Shown here in pieces: positions 37,576-46,967 of a stretch of 56,696 bases of DNA. The stretch is from Wolbachia endosymbiont of Tyrophagus putrescentiae (GTDB taxonomy: Bacteria > Pseudomonadota > Alphaproteobacteria > Rickettsiales > Anaplasmataceae): NCBI GenBank assembly GCA_030441635.1, contig JAUEMM010000001.1:183467-240162 (forward strand), read 5' to 3'. The notes below the pieces were generated by a model. The model did no database searches, was not told the origin of the DNA, and was given only the letters and a program-made list of their open reading frames with translations. Position numbers and translations under genes: made by a program. How positions within the stretch are numbered: the first letter of the stretch is position 1; the number at the start of each line of letters is the position of its first letter.

Positions 37576-38460
37576 CTACACTTTATTTTTTCCATTCAAG
37601 ATGGGAATAGATATAAATATTGAGGAATAAGTGCCCACTAAAATACCAAAAAAGATGATCGAACTGAAATCTCTTACTGTATCCTTGCAAATTAGTACTA
37701 ATGGAAGTGCTGCAAGGAGAGTAGTACCAGACGTGAAGATTGTGCGTGCCAGTGTGGCGTTAATGCTTTTATCTACTATTTCTCTGGTTTGATCGCCTTG
37801 ACCGCAGTACTCCCTAATGCGGTCGTATATAACCACGGAGTCGTTGATTGAATATCCAATAACAGTAAGTAAAGCAGCGGTGGATGAAATATTAAATTCA
37901 ATTCCTATTAAACTAATAAAACCTGTGGTTAAAATAACGTCGTGAATTAGTGCTGCAGTGCCACCTAAACCATATTGCCAATTAAATCTCATCCAGATGT
38001 AGCAGAATATTCCAGCAATTGCGATAAGTATTGCAAGTATTCCTTCGAAGATTTGTGTTGAACTTATTTGTGGTCCAACATAATCCACTTTGCGATAGAT
38101 AATTGAGTTGCCCAACGCCTCTTCTAAGATATTTTTTATTTTCTGAATTGAATTTTCATCGCCTACATCTTTAAAATACATGACTAAATTATTACCAGAT
38201 CTTGAGGTCTGTACAGTAAATCCATTTTCCTTTAAAGTATCAAGGGCTGAGGAATTTTCATTTGGTGATGAAATTTCTATCAGGACTCCACCTGTAAAAT
38301 CTATCCCTAAATTTATTCCCCGCAATGTAATAGTGAATATTGAAAGGATAATAAGAATTATACTAGTTAATATAGCTAATTTTCTATACTTGCTGAATTC
38401 TATGTTGAGATTGTCTGGAATAAGTCTAAGTGCCATATAATTTATTTCATTCATACACAT
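37576..38460 (-). CDS. secF: Protein translocase subunit SecF
   Basis: SecF with SecD uses the proton gradient to assist Sec export. The 294-residue protein has six membrane segments, the signature [30 protein letters not shown] and the [19 protein letters not shown] segment. The ATG at 38460 is the furthest start; MALRL at 38436 is a plausible alternative. secD is not adjacent. It is divergent from comM. Confidence 0.94.
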   Translation of the reverse strand: MCMNEINYMALRLIPDNLNIEFSKYRKLAILTSIILIILSIFTITLRGINLGIDFTGGVLIEISSPNENSSALDTLKENGFTVQTSRSGNNLVMYFKDVGDENSIQKIKNILEEALGNSIIYRKVDYVGPQISSTQIFEGILAILIAIAGIFCYIWMRFNWQYGLGGTAALIHDVILTTGFISLIGIEFNISSTAALLTVIGYSINDSVVIYDRIREYCGQGDQTREIVDKSINATLARTIFTSGTTLLAALPLVLICKDTVRDFSSIIFFGILVGTYSSIFISIPILNGKNKV

Positions 38461-38515
38461 ATAGCTTATTCTATAGCTGAGTATAAATTCAACAGAAATT
38501 GTCCCTATCTCTAAC

Positions 38516-38544
38516 TTTACTTTATTGTTTATTCTGTATATTAT
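38516..38544 (+). promoter_or_regulatory. Candidate sigma-70 promoter of comM
   Basis: TTTACT at 38516-38521 and TATTAT at 38539-38544 are separated by 17 bases, placing the transcript start about 17 bases before the ATG at 38568. It lies in the divergent region between secF and comM. Confidence 0.45.
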
Positions 38545-38567
38545 ATTAAAAATTTAATAAATGCATT

Positions 38568-40058
38568 ATGATAGCAAGTATAAATACTGTGGCGCTTCAG
38601 GGGATTAATACAGTAAATGTTAACGTGCAAGTTCACATGGCCAATGGAATACCGGCTTTTAATATCGTTGGACTGCCCGATAAGACTGTAGCTGAGTCTA
38701 AAGAGCGCATTAGAGCAGCATTAAATTCAATAAATTTACTGTTACCTGCAAAGAGAATTACCGTGAATCTTTCTCCTGCAGATTTGCTGAAGGAAGGCAG
38801 CCATTATGACTTAGCTATTGCCATCGGATTACTTGTTGTCATGAATGTTATATCAGTAGAAAAGGCTAACTCACACATCATTATGGGTGAGCTTGCTCTT
38901 GATGGAAGAGTGATGCCGGTTTCAGGAGTATTACCAGCGGCGATTCATGCAAAGCGAGAAAATAAAGGAGTAATTTGCCCGCGGGAGAATGGTGCAGAAG
39001 CTGCATGGGTAAAGGATATCTCGATTTTAGCTGTAGAAAAGATAATTGATATTATAAAACATTTCAAAGGTGATCAATCAATTCAGCCGGTAGCTTTTCA
39101 ATTGCCCAGGGAGAAGAGATCAATTTGTGATATGAGAGATATAAAAGGTCAAATTGTTGCAAAAAGAGCGGCTGAAATTGCAGCAGCAGGTGGACATAAT
39201 ATGCTTCTTGTTGGTCCGCCGGGTACGGGTAAATCAATGCTTGCTAAACGCTTTATGGGGCTTCTTCCTGATTTGAGTGAATTAGAGATGATAGATATCA
39301 GTGTAATTTCTAGTATCACAAATGGAACATTTGAAATGGTGCGTCCTTTTCGTGAGCCTCATCATTCGTGTTCCATGCCTGCAATGATAGGAGGTGGAAG
39401 AAACGCGAAGCCTGGAGAGGTTACTATGGCACATAACGGTGTGTTGTTTCTCGATGAATTGCCTGAATTTCCAAGATCGGTGCTTGATTCTCTGCGTCAA
39501 CCGCTTGAGGATAGAAAGGTGACCATCGCAAGAGCGAATGCTCATATTACTTATCCCGCTAATTTCCAACTGGTAGCTGCAATGAATCCGTGCAGGTGTG
39601 GACATTTGGGTGATACGAACAGAACATGCAACAGAGCTCCAAAGTGTGGAATGGATTATAGGAACAAAATATCTGGACCGCTGCTTGATAGAATAGATAT
39701 ATATGTTGAAATGCCAAATGTTAATATACTTTCTCCTGAAATCTCTGCAGAAGGGGAGAGAACTGAAGCTATTAGAAAACGAGTAGTAGCGGCAAGAAAT
39801 ATACAAATTGAACGTTACGCTAACTGTGATACGCGGTGCAATGCAGAGGTAAATGGTGACGCACTCAACAAATTTGCTCAACCTGATCAGTCTGGATTAG
39901 AACTTTTAAAATATGTATTAAAAGAAAATTATATATCCAATAGAGGCTATACACGTGTGTTAAAAGTTGCAAGAACTATAGCTGATCTTGCAAATAGCGA
40001 AGCAGTGAAGAGGGAACACATTGCCGAAGCATTGAGCTATAGGATGATTAAATATTAA
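38568..40058 (+). CDS. comM: YifB/ComM family Mg-chelatase-like AAA+ ATPase
   Basis: ComM/YifB proteins are hexameric AAA+ ATPases; in competent bacteria ComM promotes branch migration of incoming DNA. The 496-residue protein has the N-terminal Lon-like ChlI fold (VQVHMANGIPAFNIVGLPDK), the Walker A GPPGTGKSM, the LFLDELPEF Walker B, NPCRCGHLGD with further Cys, and the C-terminal Mg-chelatase domain (GYTRVLKVARTIADL). A natural competence system is not evident in the window, so a general recombination role is likely. Confidence 0.93.
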   Translation: MIASINTVALQGINTVNVNVQVHMANGIPAFNIVGLPDKTVAESKERIRAALNSINLLLPAKRITVNLSPADLLKEGSHYDLAIAIGLLVVMNVISVEKANSHIIMGELALDGRVMPVSGVLPAAIHAKRENKGVICPRENGAEAAWVKDISILAVEKIIDIIKHFKGDQSIQPVAFQLPREKRSICDMRDIKGQIVAKRAAEIAAAGGHNMLLVGPPGTGKSMLAKRFMGLLPDLSELEMIDISVISSITNGTFEMVRPFREPHHSCSMPAMIGGGRNAKPGEVTMAHNGVLFLDELPEFPRSVLDSLRQPLEDRKVTIARANAHITYPANFQLVAAMNPCRCGHLGDTNRTCNRAPKCGMDYRNKISGPLLDRIDIYVEMPNVNILSPEISAEGERTEAIRKRVVAARNIQIERYANCDTRCNAEVNGDALNKFAQPDQSGLELLKYVLKENYISNRGYTRVLKVARTIADLANSEAVKREHIAEALSYRMIKY

Positions 40059-40073
40059 AAAATTAGTTAATGT

Positions 40074-40102
40074 TTGACATGCAAATTTTTTTACTGTATA
40101 CT
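40074..40102 (+). promoter_or_regulatory. Near-consensus sigma-70 promoter
   Basis: TTGACA at 40074-40079 and TATACT at 40097-40102 are separated by exactly 17 bases, the best sigma-70 match I found in the window. A transcript would begin near 40109 and reach the small membrane protein gene at 40147, whose AGGAG site is at 40133-40137. Confidence 0.75.
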
Positions 40103-40146
40103 AAGATTAATAAATTTTTAGTATTTGTTTTATAGGAGTGTTAGTT

Positions 40147-40680
40147 ATGTCAGTGATAGAAAGTGTAAAAAGTGGGTATACTCAAGCTAGTGGATGGGTA
40201 ATTAATCACAAAAAAACAACTGGTGCAGTTGGTTTTGGTGTGGCTGCTGCGATTGCACTGGTAGCTGCTTATTTTTATTGTGCGCCTTATAAAGCTTTGG
40301 TTGGTGTAGCTGCAGCGAAAGTTGCGACTGTTTTTTATGTTGCTGTTGCTGCTGTTACTAGTGCTTTAACTACAACGTTTGGATTTATGGCAGCTCATCC
40401 ATTAGTTTTTGGTCTGGCAGCTTTAGGTGTCGCAGTAGCGTTTACTGCACTTGTGTGGAAATGTTTGAGTCAAAGAGAAGAGATTGATCAACAAGGAGCA
40501 AAGATTACTGAGCTTGAAGATGTTATAAATGGGGCATTTAAGCTTAATGGTGATGATATTGTACTGAAAGATGATATTAAAGGTGATATTAAAGATGATA
40601 TTAAAGATGATATTAATGCTGTTTTATCAGCACTTACTGAGACTCAAGTTAATTGTGTTAAATCAACTTTACAAAAGTAA
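40147..40680 (+). CDS. Small membrane protein with strong promoter and terminator
   Basis: The product from ATG 40147 has 177 residues. AGGAG at 40133-40137 is 9 bases away from this ATG but directly touches a GTG at 40138, which rules the earlier start out. Residues about 26-105 are very hydrophobic and Ala/Val-rich (GAVGFGVAAAIALVAAYFYC, VATVFYVAVAAVTSALTTTF, HPLVFGLAALGVAVAFTALV), predicting three membrane helices. The rest is charged and helical with a K-D-D-I repeat. A dedicated promoter and terminator make it a single-gene unit likely to be highly expressed. I do not recognise a family with known function. Confidence 0.85.
   Translation: MSVIESVKSGYTQASGWVINHKKTTGAVGFGVAAAIALVAAYFYCAPYKALVGVAAAKVATVFYVAVAAVTSALTTTFGFMAAHPLVFGLAALGVAVAFTALVWKCLSQREEIDQQGAKITELEDVINGAFKLNGDDIVLKDDIKGDIKDDIKDDINAVLSALTETQVNCVKSTLQK
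40569..40616 (+). repeat. Four tandem 12-base repeats inside a coding region
   Basis: Four copies of AGATGATATTAA (one with GGT in place of GAT) run head to tail at 40569-40616 and encode the D-D-I-K / G-D-I-K / D-D-I-K / D-D-I-N series. The 12-base unit keeps the frame whatever the copy number, so the tract can vary in length between strains. Confidence 0.8.
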
Positions 40681-40690
40681 TAATAATATT

Positions 40691-40727
40691 CTAAAAAGGG
40701 ATAGGCTTCTATCCCTTTTCTTTTTAA
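40691..40727 (+). terminator. Rho-independent terminator
   Basis: AAAAAGGGATAG, loop GCTT, CTATCCCTTTTCTTTTT form a stem of about 11 pairs followed by a T run, starting 10 bases after the stop of the small membrane protein. It is the clearest intrinsic terminator in the window. Confidence 0.9.
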
Positions 40728-40742
40728 ATTTAAGGCCTCGGT

Positions 40743-42089
40743 ATGGATAGTTCTATTATAAGAAAATACGATATTAGGGGCATAGTAGGTAAAGATTTGC
40801 ATATTGGTGATGGGTATGAAATAGGCCGAAAATTTGGTCAGTGTGTAGCGAGTGTCTGTGTTGGTTATGATAGTCGCATAACTTCACCCAGCATCGAGAA
40901 AGAGTTGATCAGAGGTTTGGTTTCATCTGGGGCAAATGTTATACGTGTTGGGTTGTGTTCTTCACCGATGCTTTACACTGCAACTCAGATTACACAAGCA
41001 GAAGTTGGCATTATAATCACTGCTTCTCATAATCCAAGTGAATATAATGGTTTTAAATTTTTCAGCAGTAAAAAAGTTTACTCTGATGAGGAAATAAAAG
41101 AGATTCTCAGTTGTACTATCAGGGGCAGCCAAAAAATCGGGAATGTGGTTGATATTAATATATATGACCGGTATATAAATATTTTAAAAAATGCAGTACA
41201 AGAAAATTCTACGAAAAGATTAAAAATCGCCTGGGATTGTGGTAATAGTCCTGCAGGCGGAATTATGCGATACATTGAAAGAATTTTACCTAATCACACG
41301 CATATAGTAATAAATGATTCTATAGATGGCACATTTCCTCTACATGCTCCTGATCCCATGGAAGAAAAAAATCTTGCTCAGTTAATTAGCGCTGTGAAAG
41401 AACACAAGTGTGATCTAGGTATTGCACTTGATGGTGATGGTGATAGGGTGTGTTTTATTGATGATAGAGGTAATATTGTTTCTAATGATCATTTATTCAT
41501 GCTCTTTGCACGTGAGCAGTATCAAGGAGATAAAATCATTGCAAATGTGAAGATGAGTATGAAAATCCATGATTTCGTCAAAAAATTGGGAGGGCAGGTA
41601 ATCACTTGTGCTACTGGCCACTCGCTAATAAAAAAGAAAATGATAGCGGAAGATGCAAAATTTGCGGGTGAATTAAGTGGGCATTTCTTTTTCTCTGAGT
41701 TGGGATTTGATGATGGATTATATTCAGCGATGAGAGCAATTGATATTCTACTCAAAAAAGAACAAAATCTCTCTGAAATCATTGAAGATTTGCCTGAGTT
41801 GTACATCACGCATGAGATAAAGGTAACGGTTCAAGAAGAGAAAAAATTTCAGATAATTGAATCGATAAAAAAAATGCTGAGCAAGCAAAATGTTGCTTTT
41901 TCAGATCTCGATGGCGTAAAAGTGGTTGCAGATGATAATAGCGGGTGGTGGTTAATTAGAGCATCAAATACGCAAAATTGCCTAACCGCAAGATGTGAGG
42001 GAAATACCTTGCAGGACTTTGAATCCATCAAGAAAACTTTGTTTTACTATATCAATCAAGCGAGTAAAGAGAACTTGCATACTGCTTGA
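40743..42089 (+). CDS. manB: Phosphomannomutase/phosphoglucomutase
   Basis: Alpha-D-phosphohexomutases interconvert hexose 1- and 6-phosphates. The 448-residue protein has the N-terminal RKYDIRGIVG, the active-site phosphoserine loop TASHNPSEYNGFKFF, the metal-binding LDGDGDRVCFID, and the sugar-binding GELSGHFFF. Both phosphomannomutase and phosphoglucomutase activities are possible. The gene follows the terminator of the small membrane gene by about 15 bases and starts a plus-strand run. Symbol is a family-level choice. Confidence 0.88.
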   Translation: MDSSIIRKYDIRGIVGKDLHIGDGYEIGRKFGQCVASVCVGYDSRITSPSIEKELIRGLVSSGANVIRVGLCSSPMLYTATQITQAEVGIIITASHNPSEYNGFKFFSSKKVYSDEEIKEILSCTIRGSQKIGNVVDINIYDRYINILKNAVQENSTKRLKIAWDCGNSPAGGIMRYIERILPNHTHIVINDSIDGTFPLHAPDPMEEKNLAQLISAVKEHKCDLGIALDGDGDRVCFIDDRGNIVSNDHLFMLFAREQYQGDKIIANVKMSMKIHDFVKKLGGQVITCATGHSLIKKKMIAEDAKFAGELSGHFFFSELGFDDGLYSAMRAIDILLKKEQNLSEIIEDLPELYITHEIKVTVQEEKKFQIIESIKKMLSKQNVAFSDLDGVKVVADDNSGWWLIRASNTQNCLTARCEGNTLQDFESIKKTLFYYINQASKENLHTA

Positions 42090-42132
42090 TCAAGGTGTAA
42101 AATTTATAGTATTAAGAGTTAGTAGGTTATTT

Positions 42133-42732
42133 ATGAATCTTGTAACAAAATCTGCTATTGATTTTACAGCTCCTGCTGTTCTTTCTAATGGAGAAATTGT
42201 TGATAATTTCTGCTTAAGCGAGTTTATTAAAAATAAATATGCAGTTCTTTTCTTTTATCCACTTGATTTTACATTTGTTTGTCCAACTGAATTAATATCA
42301 TTTAGTAATAAAGTGAATGATTTTTCAAAGCGTAATGTTGAGGTGGTAGGGGTAAGTGTAGACTCTAAATTTTCACATCACCACTGGCGTAGAATTCCGG
42401 TTAGTGAAGGTGGAATTGGAGAAATTAGCTATCCTTTAGTGTCTGATATAACAAAGTCAATATCAAGAAATTATGGAGTGTTGCACAGTGATTCGATTGC
42501 ACTTAGGGCAACTTTTATTATAGATAGCAAATTTATCGTACGTCATCAGTCGATCAATGATCTACCACTAGGGCGTAATATTGATGAGTTTATTAGGATT
42601 GTTGATGCAATCAAGCATAATGAAGAATATGGTGAAGTGTGTCCGGCGGGATGGAAAAAAGGCAAGCAAGCCATGCAAGCAAGCGATGAGGGAGTAGTTG
42701 ATTATTTGACTTCCTATAGTGAAGAGTTATAA
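42133..42732 (+). CDS. Typical 2-Cys peroxiredoxin
   Basis: AhpC/TSA-type peroxiredoxin that reduces peroxides. Starting at ATG 42133 the protein has 199 residues, the normal length. The peroxidatic Cys50 is in PLDFTFVCPTE and the resolving Cys170 is in GEVCPAGWKKG. An in-frame extension to 41995 overlaps the mutase gene and adds residues unlike the family, so it is rejected. The thioredoxin reductase gene starts on the base after its stop, which fits a peroxide-detoxifying electron chain. Confidence 0.94.
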   Translation: MNLVTKSAIDFTAPAVLSNGEIVDNFCLSEFIKNKYAVLFFYPLDFTFVCPTELISFSNKVNDFSKRNVEVVGVSVDSKFSHHHWRRIPVSEGGIGEISYPLVSDITKSISRNYGVLHSDSIALRATFIIDSKFIVRHQSINDLPLGRNIDEFIRIVDAIKHNEEYGEVCPAGWKKGKQAMQASDEGVVDYLTSYSEEL

Positions 42733-43656
42733 ATGCACACGAAAGTTTTAATTATTGGTTCTGGAGCGGCAGGTTACTCTGCTGCTATATATGCAGCACG
42801 TGCAAATTTAGAGCCAATTGTGGTAACCGGTATGCAGCCTGGAGGTCAGCTAACAATTACAACGGATGTTGAAAATTATCCTGGTTTTATTTCGATACAA
42901 GGTCCAGAGCTGATGGAGCAGATGAGATTGCATGCAGAGAAGGTTGGTGCGAAAATAGTAGACGATGAAATAAAAAGCGTTAAGCAACTTGATGGATGTA
43001 AGTTTAAATCTTACGGCAATTACAATGATTACCACTCAGATGCAATTATTATTGCCTCTGGTGCACAAGCAAGATGGCTTGGTTTAGAAAGTGAAAAAAA
43101 ATTTCAAGGTTATGGTGTATCAGCTTGCGCAACTTGTGATGGTGCATTTTTTAGAAACAAAGTTGTAGCTGTCGTAGGTGGAGGAAATACGGCTGTTGAA
43201 GAAGCAATATTCTTAACTCGCTTTGCGAAAAAAGTTATGCTGATACATAGGCGTGATAAGCTAAGGGCGGAGAAAATAATGCAGGATAGGCTCTTTAAAA
43301 ACGATAAAATAGAAATAATATGGGATCACGCAATAGAGGAGATATTAGGAGAAGAAAATCCCAAGAGAGTAACTAGCATTGTGATAAAATCAACTAAAGA
43401 AGAAAGTGCTCAAGAAATTAAAGTTGATGGAGTATTTATTGCGATTGGTCATGCTCCAAACACAGGTGTTTTTAAAGGTTTTGTGGAAATGGATGAGCAA
43501 GGCTATATTACTACAAAATCTGGAACGACTTTAACTAGTAGGTCAGGTGTGTTTGCAGCAGGTGATGTGCAGGATAAAATATATCGTCAGGCCGTGGTTG
43601 CAGCTGGTACTGGGTGTATGGCAGCACTTGATGCAGAAAAATTTTTGGAAGAATAG
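42733..43656 (+). CDS. trxB: Thioredoxin reductase
   Basis: TrxB transfers electrons from NADPH to thioredoxin. The 307-residue protein has the FAD-binding GSGAAGYSAAIYAARA, GMQPGGQLTITTDVENYPGF, the redox-active CATC at residues 132-135 and the VVGGGNTAVEEA NADPH loop. It is directly adjacent to the peroxiredoxin gene and 9 bases before rpe. Confidence 0.95.
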   Translation: MHTKVLIIGSGAAGYSAAIYAARANLEPIVVTGMQPGGQLTITTDVENYPGFISIQGPELMEQMRLHAEKVGAKIVDDEIKSVKQLDGCKFKSYGNYNDYHSDAIIIASGAQARWLGLESEKKFQGYGVSACATCDGAFFRNKVVAVVGGGNTAVEEAIFLTRFAKKVMLIHRRDKLRAEKIMQDRLFKNDKIEIIWDHAIEEILGEENPKRVTSIVIKSTKEESAQEIKVDGVFIAIGHAPNTGVFKGFVEMDEQGYITTKSGTTLTSRSGVFAAGDVQDKIYRQAVVAAGTGCMAALDAEKFLEE

Positions 43657-43665
43657 TTTAAAAAT

Positions 43666-44343
43666 ATGGGTATAAAGATTGCACCCTCTATACTATCAGC
43701 GAATTTTGCAAAATTGGGGAGAGAGGTAGAAGAAGTCAGCAATGCGGGTGCAGATTATATACATATAGATGTGATGGATGGAAGTTTTGTTCCCAACATT
43801 ACGATAGGTCCTTGTGTTGTCTCAGCAATACGCAGATATAGTGCACTTCCTTTTGATGTGCATCTAATGATTAGCTCTCCAGGGGATCACATTGAAAATT
43901 TTGTGAATGCTGGTGCTGATATAATCACTGTGCATGCGGAAGCGGAAATACATCTTGAAAGGTTAATAAGGAAGATAAAATCATATAAGAATGTAAATAA
44001 TGCAAAAGAAACTGTTAAAGCTGGGGTTTCAATTGTACCTTCAACTCATCCAAGTGTTTTGGAGTACATACTACATGAACTGGACATTGTGCTGATTATG
44101 TCAGTCAATCCTGGCTTTGGTGGACAGAACTTTATTCGTTCACAGTTGGATAAGATATCTATTGTGAAAAAAATGATACAAGAACGTAATCTTAATACCC
44201 AAATTTCAGTGGATGGTGGAGTCAACCTTTCTAATGCGGCTGAAATTATAAAAGCAGGTGCAGATATTTTAGTTGCGGGCTCTGCAATATTTGGTACTGG
44301 AGATGTAAAAAAGGCCATGGATGATTTTTTGTTGATAAAGTAG
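43666..44343 (+). CDS. rpe: Ribulose-phosphate 3-epimerase
   Basis: Rpe interconverts ribulose 5-phosphate and xylulose 5-phosphate in the non-oxidative pentose phosphate pathway. The 225-residue TIM barrel shows IAPSILSANFAKLGREV, HIDVMDGSFVPNITIGP, DVHLMI, the MSVNPGFGGQNFI motif and the phosphate-binding DGGVN and AGSAIFG. All catalytic residues are present. Confidence 0.96.
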   Translation: MGIKIAPSILSANFAKLGREVEEVSNAGADYIHIDVMDGSFVPNITIGPCVVSAIRRYSALPFDVHLMISSPGDHIENFVNAGADIITVHAEAEIHLERLIRKIKSYKNVNNAKETVKAGVSIVPSTHPSVLEYILHELDIVLIMSVNPGFGGQNFIRSQLDKISIVKKMIQERNLNTQISVDGGVNLSNAAEIIKAGADILVAGSAIFGTGDVKKAMDDFLLIK

Positions 44344-44364
44344 GTATGAGTGTTTATATACCTA
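44332..44364 (+). promoter_or_regulatory. clpB: Candidate clpB promoter overlapped by an inverted repeat
   Basis: TTGATA at 44332-44337 and TATATA at 44355-44360 are 17 bases apart, with a predicted start about 20 bases before the clpB ATG. A perfect inverted repeat, TAGGTAT (44341-44347) and ATACCTA (44358-44364), covers the spacer and the -10 box, so it may be an operator. It does not match the HrcA CIRCE element or the sigma-32 consensus. Confidence 0.4.
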
Positions 44365-44386
44365 ATGTTATCAGCTTGTGTGAACT

Positions 44387-46939
44387 ATGGATTTTAATAA
44401 ATTTACTGAAAAAGCGAAAAGTTTTATTCAAAGCGCTCAAACAAAAGCGTTAGGAAGCGGGCACCAAATTTTTATGCCGGAGCATTTATTAAAAGTGATG
44501 CTCGAAGATGAATCAGGGCTAGTGAGTGAATTAATCAGTGCATGTGGTGGAGATATACAGGGTATCTCTGATGCAGTTGAAAGTGCATTGAAAAAATTAC
44601 CAATAGTTGAAGGTCCAGGTAGCGGTGGTTTGCAGCTTTCGAGAGAGATGGCAAAGGTTTTTGAGGAATCAGTTGGTGTTGCTCAAAGAAATAAGGATTC
44701 TTTTGTAACTGTTGAACGGCTATTGCAAAGTCTTGCGGTGCAAAAAGATAGTGTTGTAGGTAAGATTTTAACAGAGAATAGTGTTACGCCACAAAAATTA
44801 AATTCGGTAATTGCAGCAATGAGGAAAGGCAGTACAGCTGATTCACCAAGCAGTGAAGAACGATTGAATGCTGCAAGGAAATACACGAAGGATATAACAG
44901 CACTTGCTATGCAAGGTAAACTTGATCCGGTTATTGGCCGCGATGAAGAAATCAGAAGAACTATGCAGGTGTCGCTGAGGAGAACAAAAAACAATCCGGT
45001 GTTGATAGGTGAACCTGGTGTAGGAAAAACGGCAATAGTTGAAGGGCTTGCAAATAGGATAGTTGCAAATGATGTGCCGCTTGGTTTGCATGATGCAAAG
45101 GTTTTAGCTTTAGACTTGGGTGCTTTGATTGCTGGTACTAAGTTTAGGGGAGAGTTTGAGGAGAGATTAAAAGCGGTGATTAACGAAATCTCAAAAGCAG
45201 AAGGGAAAATCATATTGTTTATAGATGAATTGCATACCTTGATTGGAGCAGGAGCAACAAGTGGAGCAATGGACGCTTCTAATTTACTAAAACCTGCACT
45301 TGCAAGAGGAGAGATTCGCTGTATAGGTGCTACAACGCTGGATGAATACCGAGAACATATAGAAAAAGATCCAGCACTTGCGAGGCGTTTTCAGCCTATT
45401 TTTATCTCTCAACCAACGGAAACTGATACGATTTCTATTTTAAGAGGACTGAAAGAAAGGTATGAAGTGCATCATGGTATCAGAATTACTGATGGTGCAA
45501 TAATCGCTGCTGCAATGTTATCTAATAGATATATTACAGATAGGTTTTTGCCTGATAAGGCTATTGATTTGATCGATGAAGCAGCAAGTAGAGTTAGAAT
45601 TGAAATGGATAGCAAGCCTGAAGTTATTGATGAACTTGATAGAAAAATCATTCAGTTAAAAATTGAGGCAGAAGCTCTGAAAAAAGAAAGTGATGAGACT
45701 TCTAAAGAACGCTTAAAGAAAATAAATGCAGAAATTGAACGATTAGATAGTAAATTCGCTGACCTAAACAGCAAATGGCAGATAGAAAAAAATAAGGTAG
45801 CGAAGATACAAGAAACTGCTGAGAAATTGGATAATGCCAGAAAGGAACTAGAAGTTGCTCAGCGCAATGGAAATTTAGGTAGAGCAGGGGAGTTAATGTA
45901 TGGCATTATTCCTGCTCTTGAGAGTGAATTAAAGAGCCAAGAAGGAGTATCAAGTGATTTCTTAAAGAAAGAAGTTACTGAAAATGATATTGCAAATATT
46001 GTTTCAAAGTGGACAGGTATTCCAGTTGAAAGCATGATGCACAGCGAGAAGGAAAAACTCCTTAATATGGAAAGTGAAATAGGGAAGAGAGTGATAGGAC
46101 AAAAAGAAGCGATAGAAGCAGTGAGTAATGCGGTTAGGCGTTCCCGCTCTGGTGTGCAGGATACAAATAAACCTTATGGTTCGTTTTTATTCTTGGGTCC
46201 AACAGGGGTTGGTAAAACAGAGCTTGCAAAGGCTCTTGCTGAATTTTTGTTCGATGATAAATTAGCTCTTTTACGCTTTGATATGTCAGAATACATGGAA
46301 AAGCACTCTGTTTCAAAACTTATTGGTGCACCTCCTGGATATGTTGGTTATGAGCAAGGTGGGAGATTGACTGAAGCAGTGCGAAGGAGACCATATCAAG
46401 TTATTTTGTTTGATGAGGTAGAGAAAGCTCATGCAGATATATTTAACTTGTTGTTACAAATATTGGATGAAGGTAGGCTCACCGATAGCCATGGTAAGTT
46501 GGTTGATTTTCGCAACACTATATTGATTTTAACTTCCAATCTTGGTGCTGAGATAATGCTTAAAGGAGCTACTAAAGATGAAGTAATGCAAATAGTGAAA
46601 TCTGCATTCAGACCTGAATTCTTAAATCGATTAGATGAAATTATTATATTCCATAGCTTAACTAGAGATGATATTTATAAGATTATTGATGTGCAATTTT
46701 CTTATTTACAAGAAACCCTCGTTAAGCGTAAACTTACTATAAATTTATCGCAGGAGGCAAAGGAATTGATAGCAAAAATTGGGTATGACCCTGAATATGG
46801 TGCACGACCTATTAAAAGAGTGATACAGGAATGTATTCAAAATAATTTAGCTAAGTTAATCTTATCAGGAGAAGTAGTGGAAAATGATGAATTAATTGTA
46901 TACACTCTTGATAATGAAATCTTAGTTAAGAAAGTTTAA
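44387..46939 (+). CDS. clpB: Chaperone disaggregase ClpB
   Basis: ClpB rescues aggregated proteins with DnaK. The 850-residue protein has the N-terminal Clp_N repeats, NBD1 with Walker [11 protein letters not shown] and the [20 protein letters not shown] region, the coiled-coil M domain (about residues 400-530), and NBD2 with [17 protein letters not shown] and the arginine-finger region [12 protein letters not shown]. No ClpP-binding IGF loop typical of ClpA or ClpX is seen. Its own promoter seems likely, as the rpe gene ends 43 bases upstream. Confidence 0.97.
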   Translation: MDFNKFTEKAKSFIQSAQTKALGSGHQIFMPEHLLKVMLEDESGLVSELISACGGDIQGISDAVESALKKLPIVEGPGSGGLQLSREMAKVFEESVGVAQRNKDSFVTVERLLQSLAVQKDSVVGKILTENSVTPQKLNSVIAAMRKGSTADSPSSEERLNAARKYTKDITALAMQGKLDPVIGRDEEIRRTMQVSLRRTKNNPVLIGEPGVGKTAIVEGLANRIVANDVPLGLHDAKVLALDLGALIAGTKFRGEFEERLKAVINEISKAEGKIILFIDELHTLIGAGATSGAMDASNLLKPALARGEIRCIGATTLDEYREHIEKDPALARRFQPIFISQPTETDTISILRGLKERYEVHHGIRITDGAIIAAAMLSNRYITDRFLPDKAIDLIDEAASRVRIEMDSKPEVIDELDRKIIQLKIEAEALKKESDETSKERLKKINAEIERLDSKFADLNSKWQIEKNKVAKIQETAEKLDNARKELEVAQRNGNLGRAGELMYGIIPALESELKSQEGVSSDFLKKEVTENDIANIVSKWTGIPVESMMHSEKEKLLNMESEIGKRVIGQKEAIEAVSNAVRRSRSGVQDTNKPYGSFLFLGPTGVGKTELAKALAEFLFDDKLALLRFDMSEYMEKHSVSKLIGAPPGYVGYEQGGRLTEAVRRRPYQVILFDEVEKAHADIFNLLLQILDEGRLTDSHGKLVDFRNTILILTSNLGAEIMLKGATKDEVMQIVKSAFRPEFLNRLDEIIIFHSLTRDDIYKIIDVQFSYLQETLVKRKLTINLSQEAKELIAKIGYDPEYGARPIKRVIQECIQNNLAKLILSGEVVENDELIVYTLDNEILVKKV

Positions 46940-46967
46940 ACTTTTTGTGTGTATCTTTGTTTAAATT

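Noticed and set aside
41995-42132. N-terminal extension of the peroxiredoxin
   Set aside because: It overlaps the mutase coding region and does not resemble peroxiredoxins; ATG 42133 gives the normal family length.
44341-44386. CIRCE or sigma-32 element in front of clpB
   Set aside because: The inverted repeat does not match TTAGCACTC-N9-GAGTGCTAA and no CTTGAA/CCCCAT pair is present.
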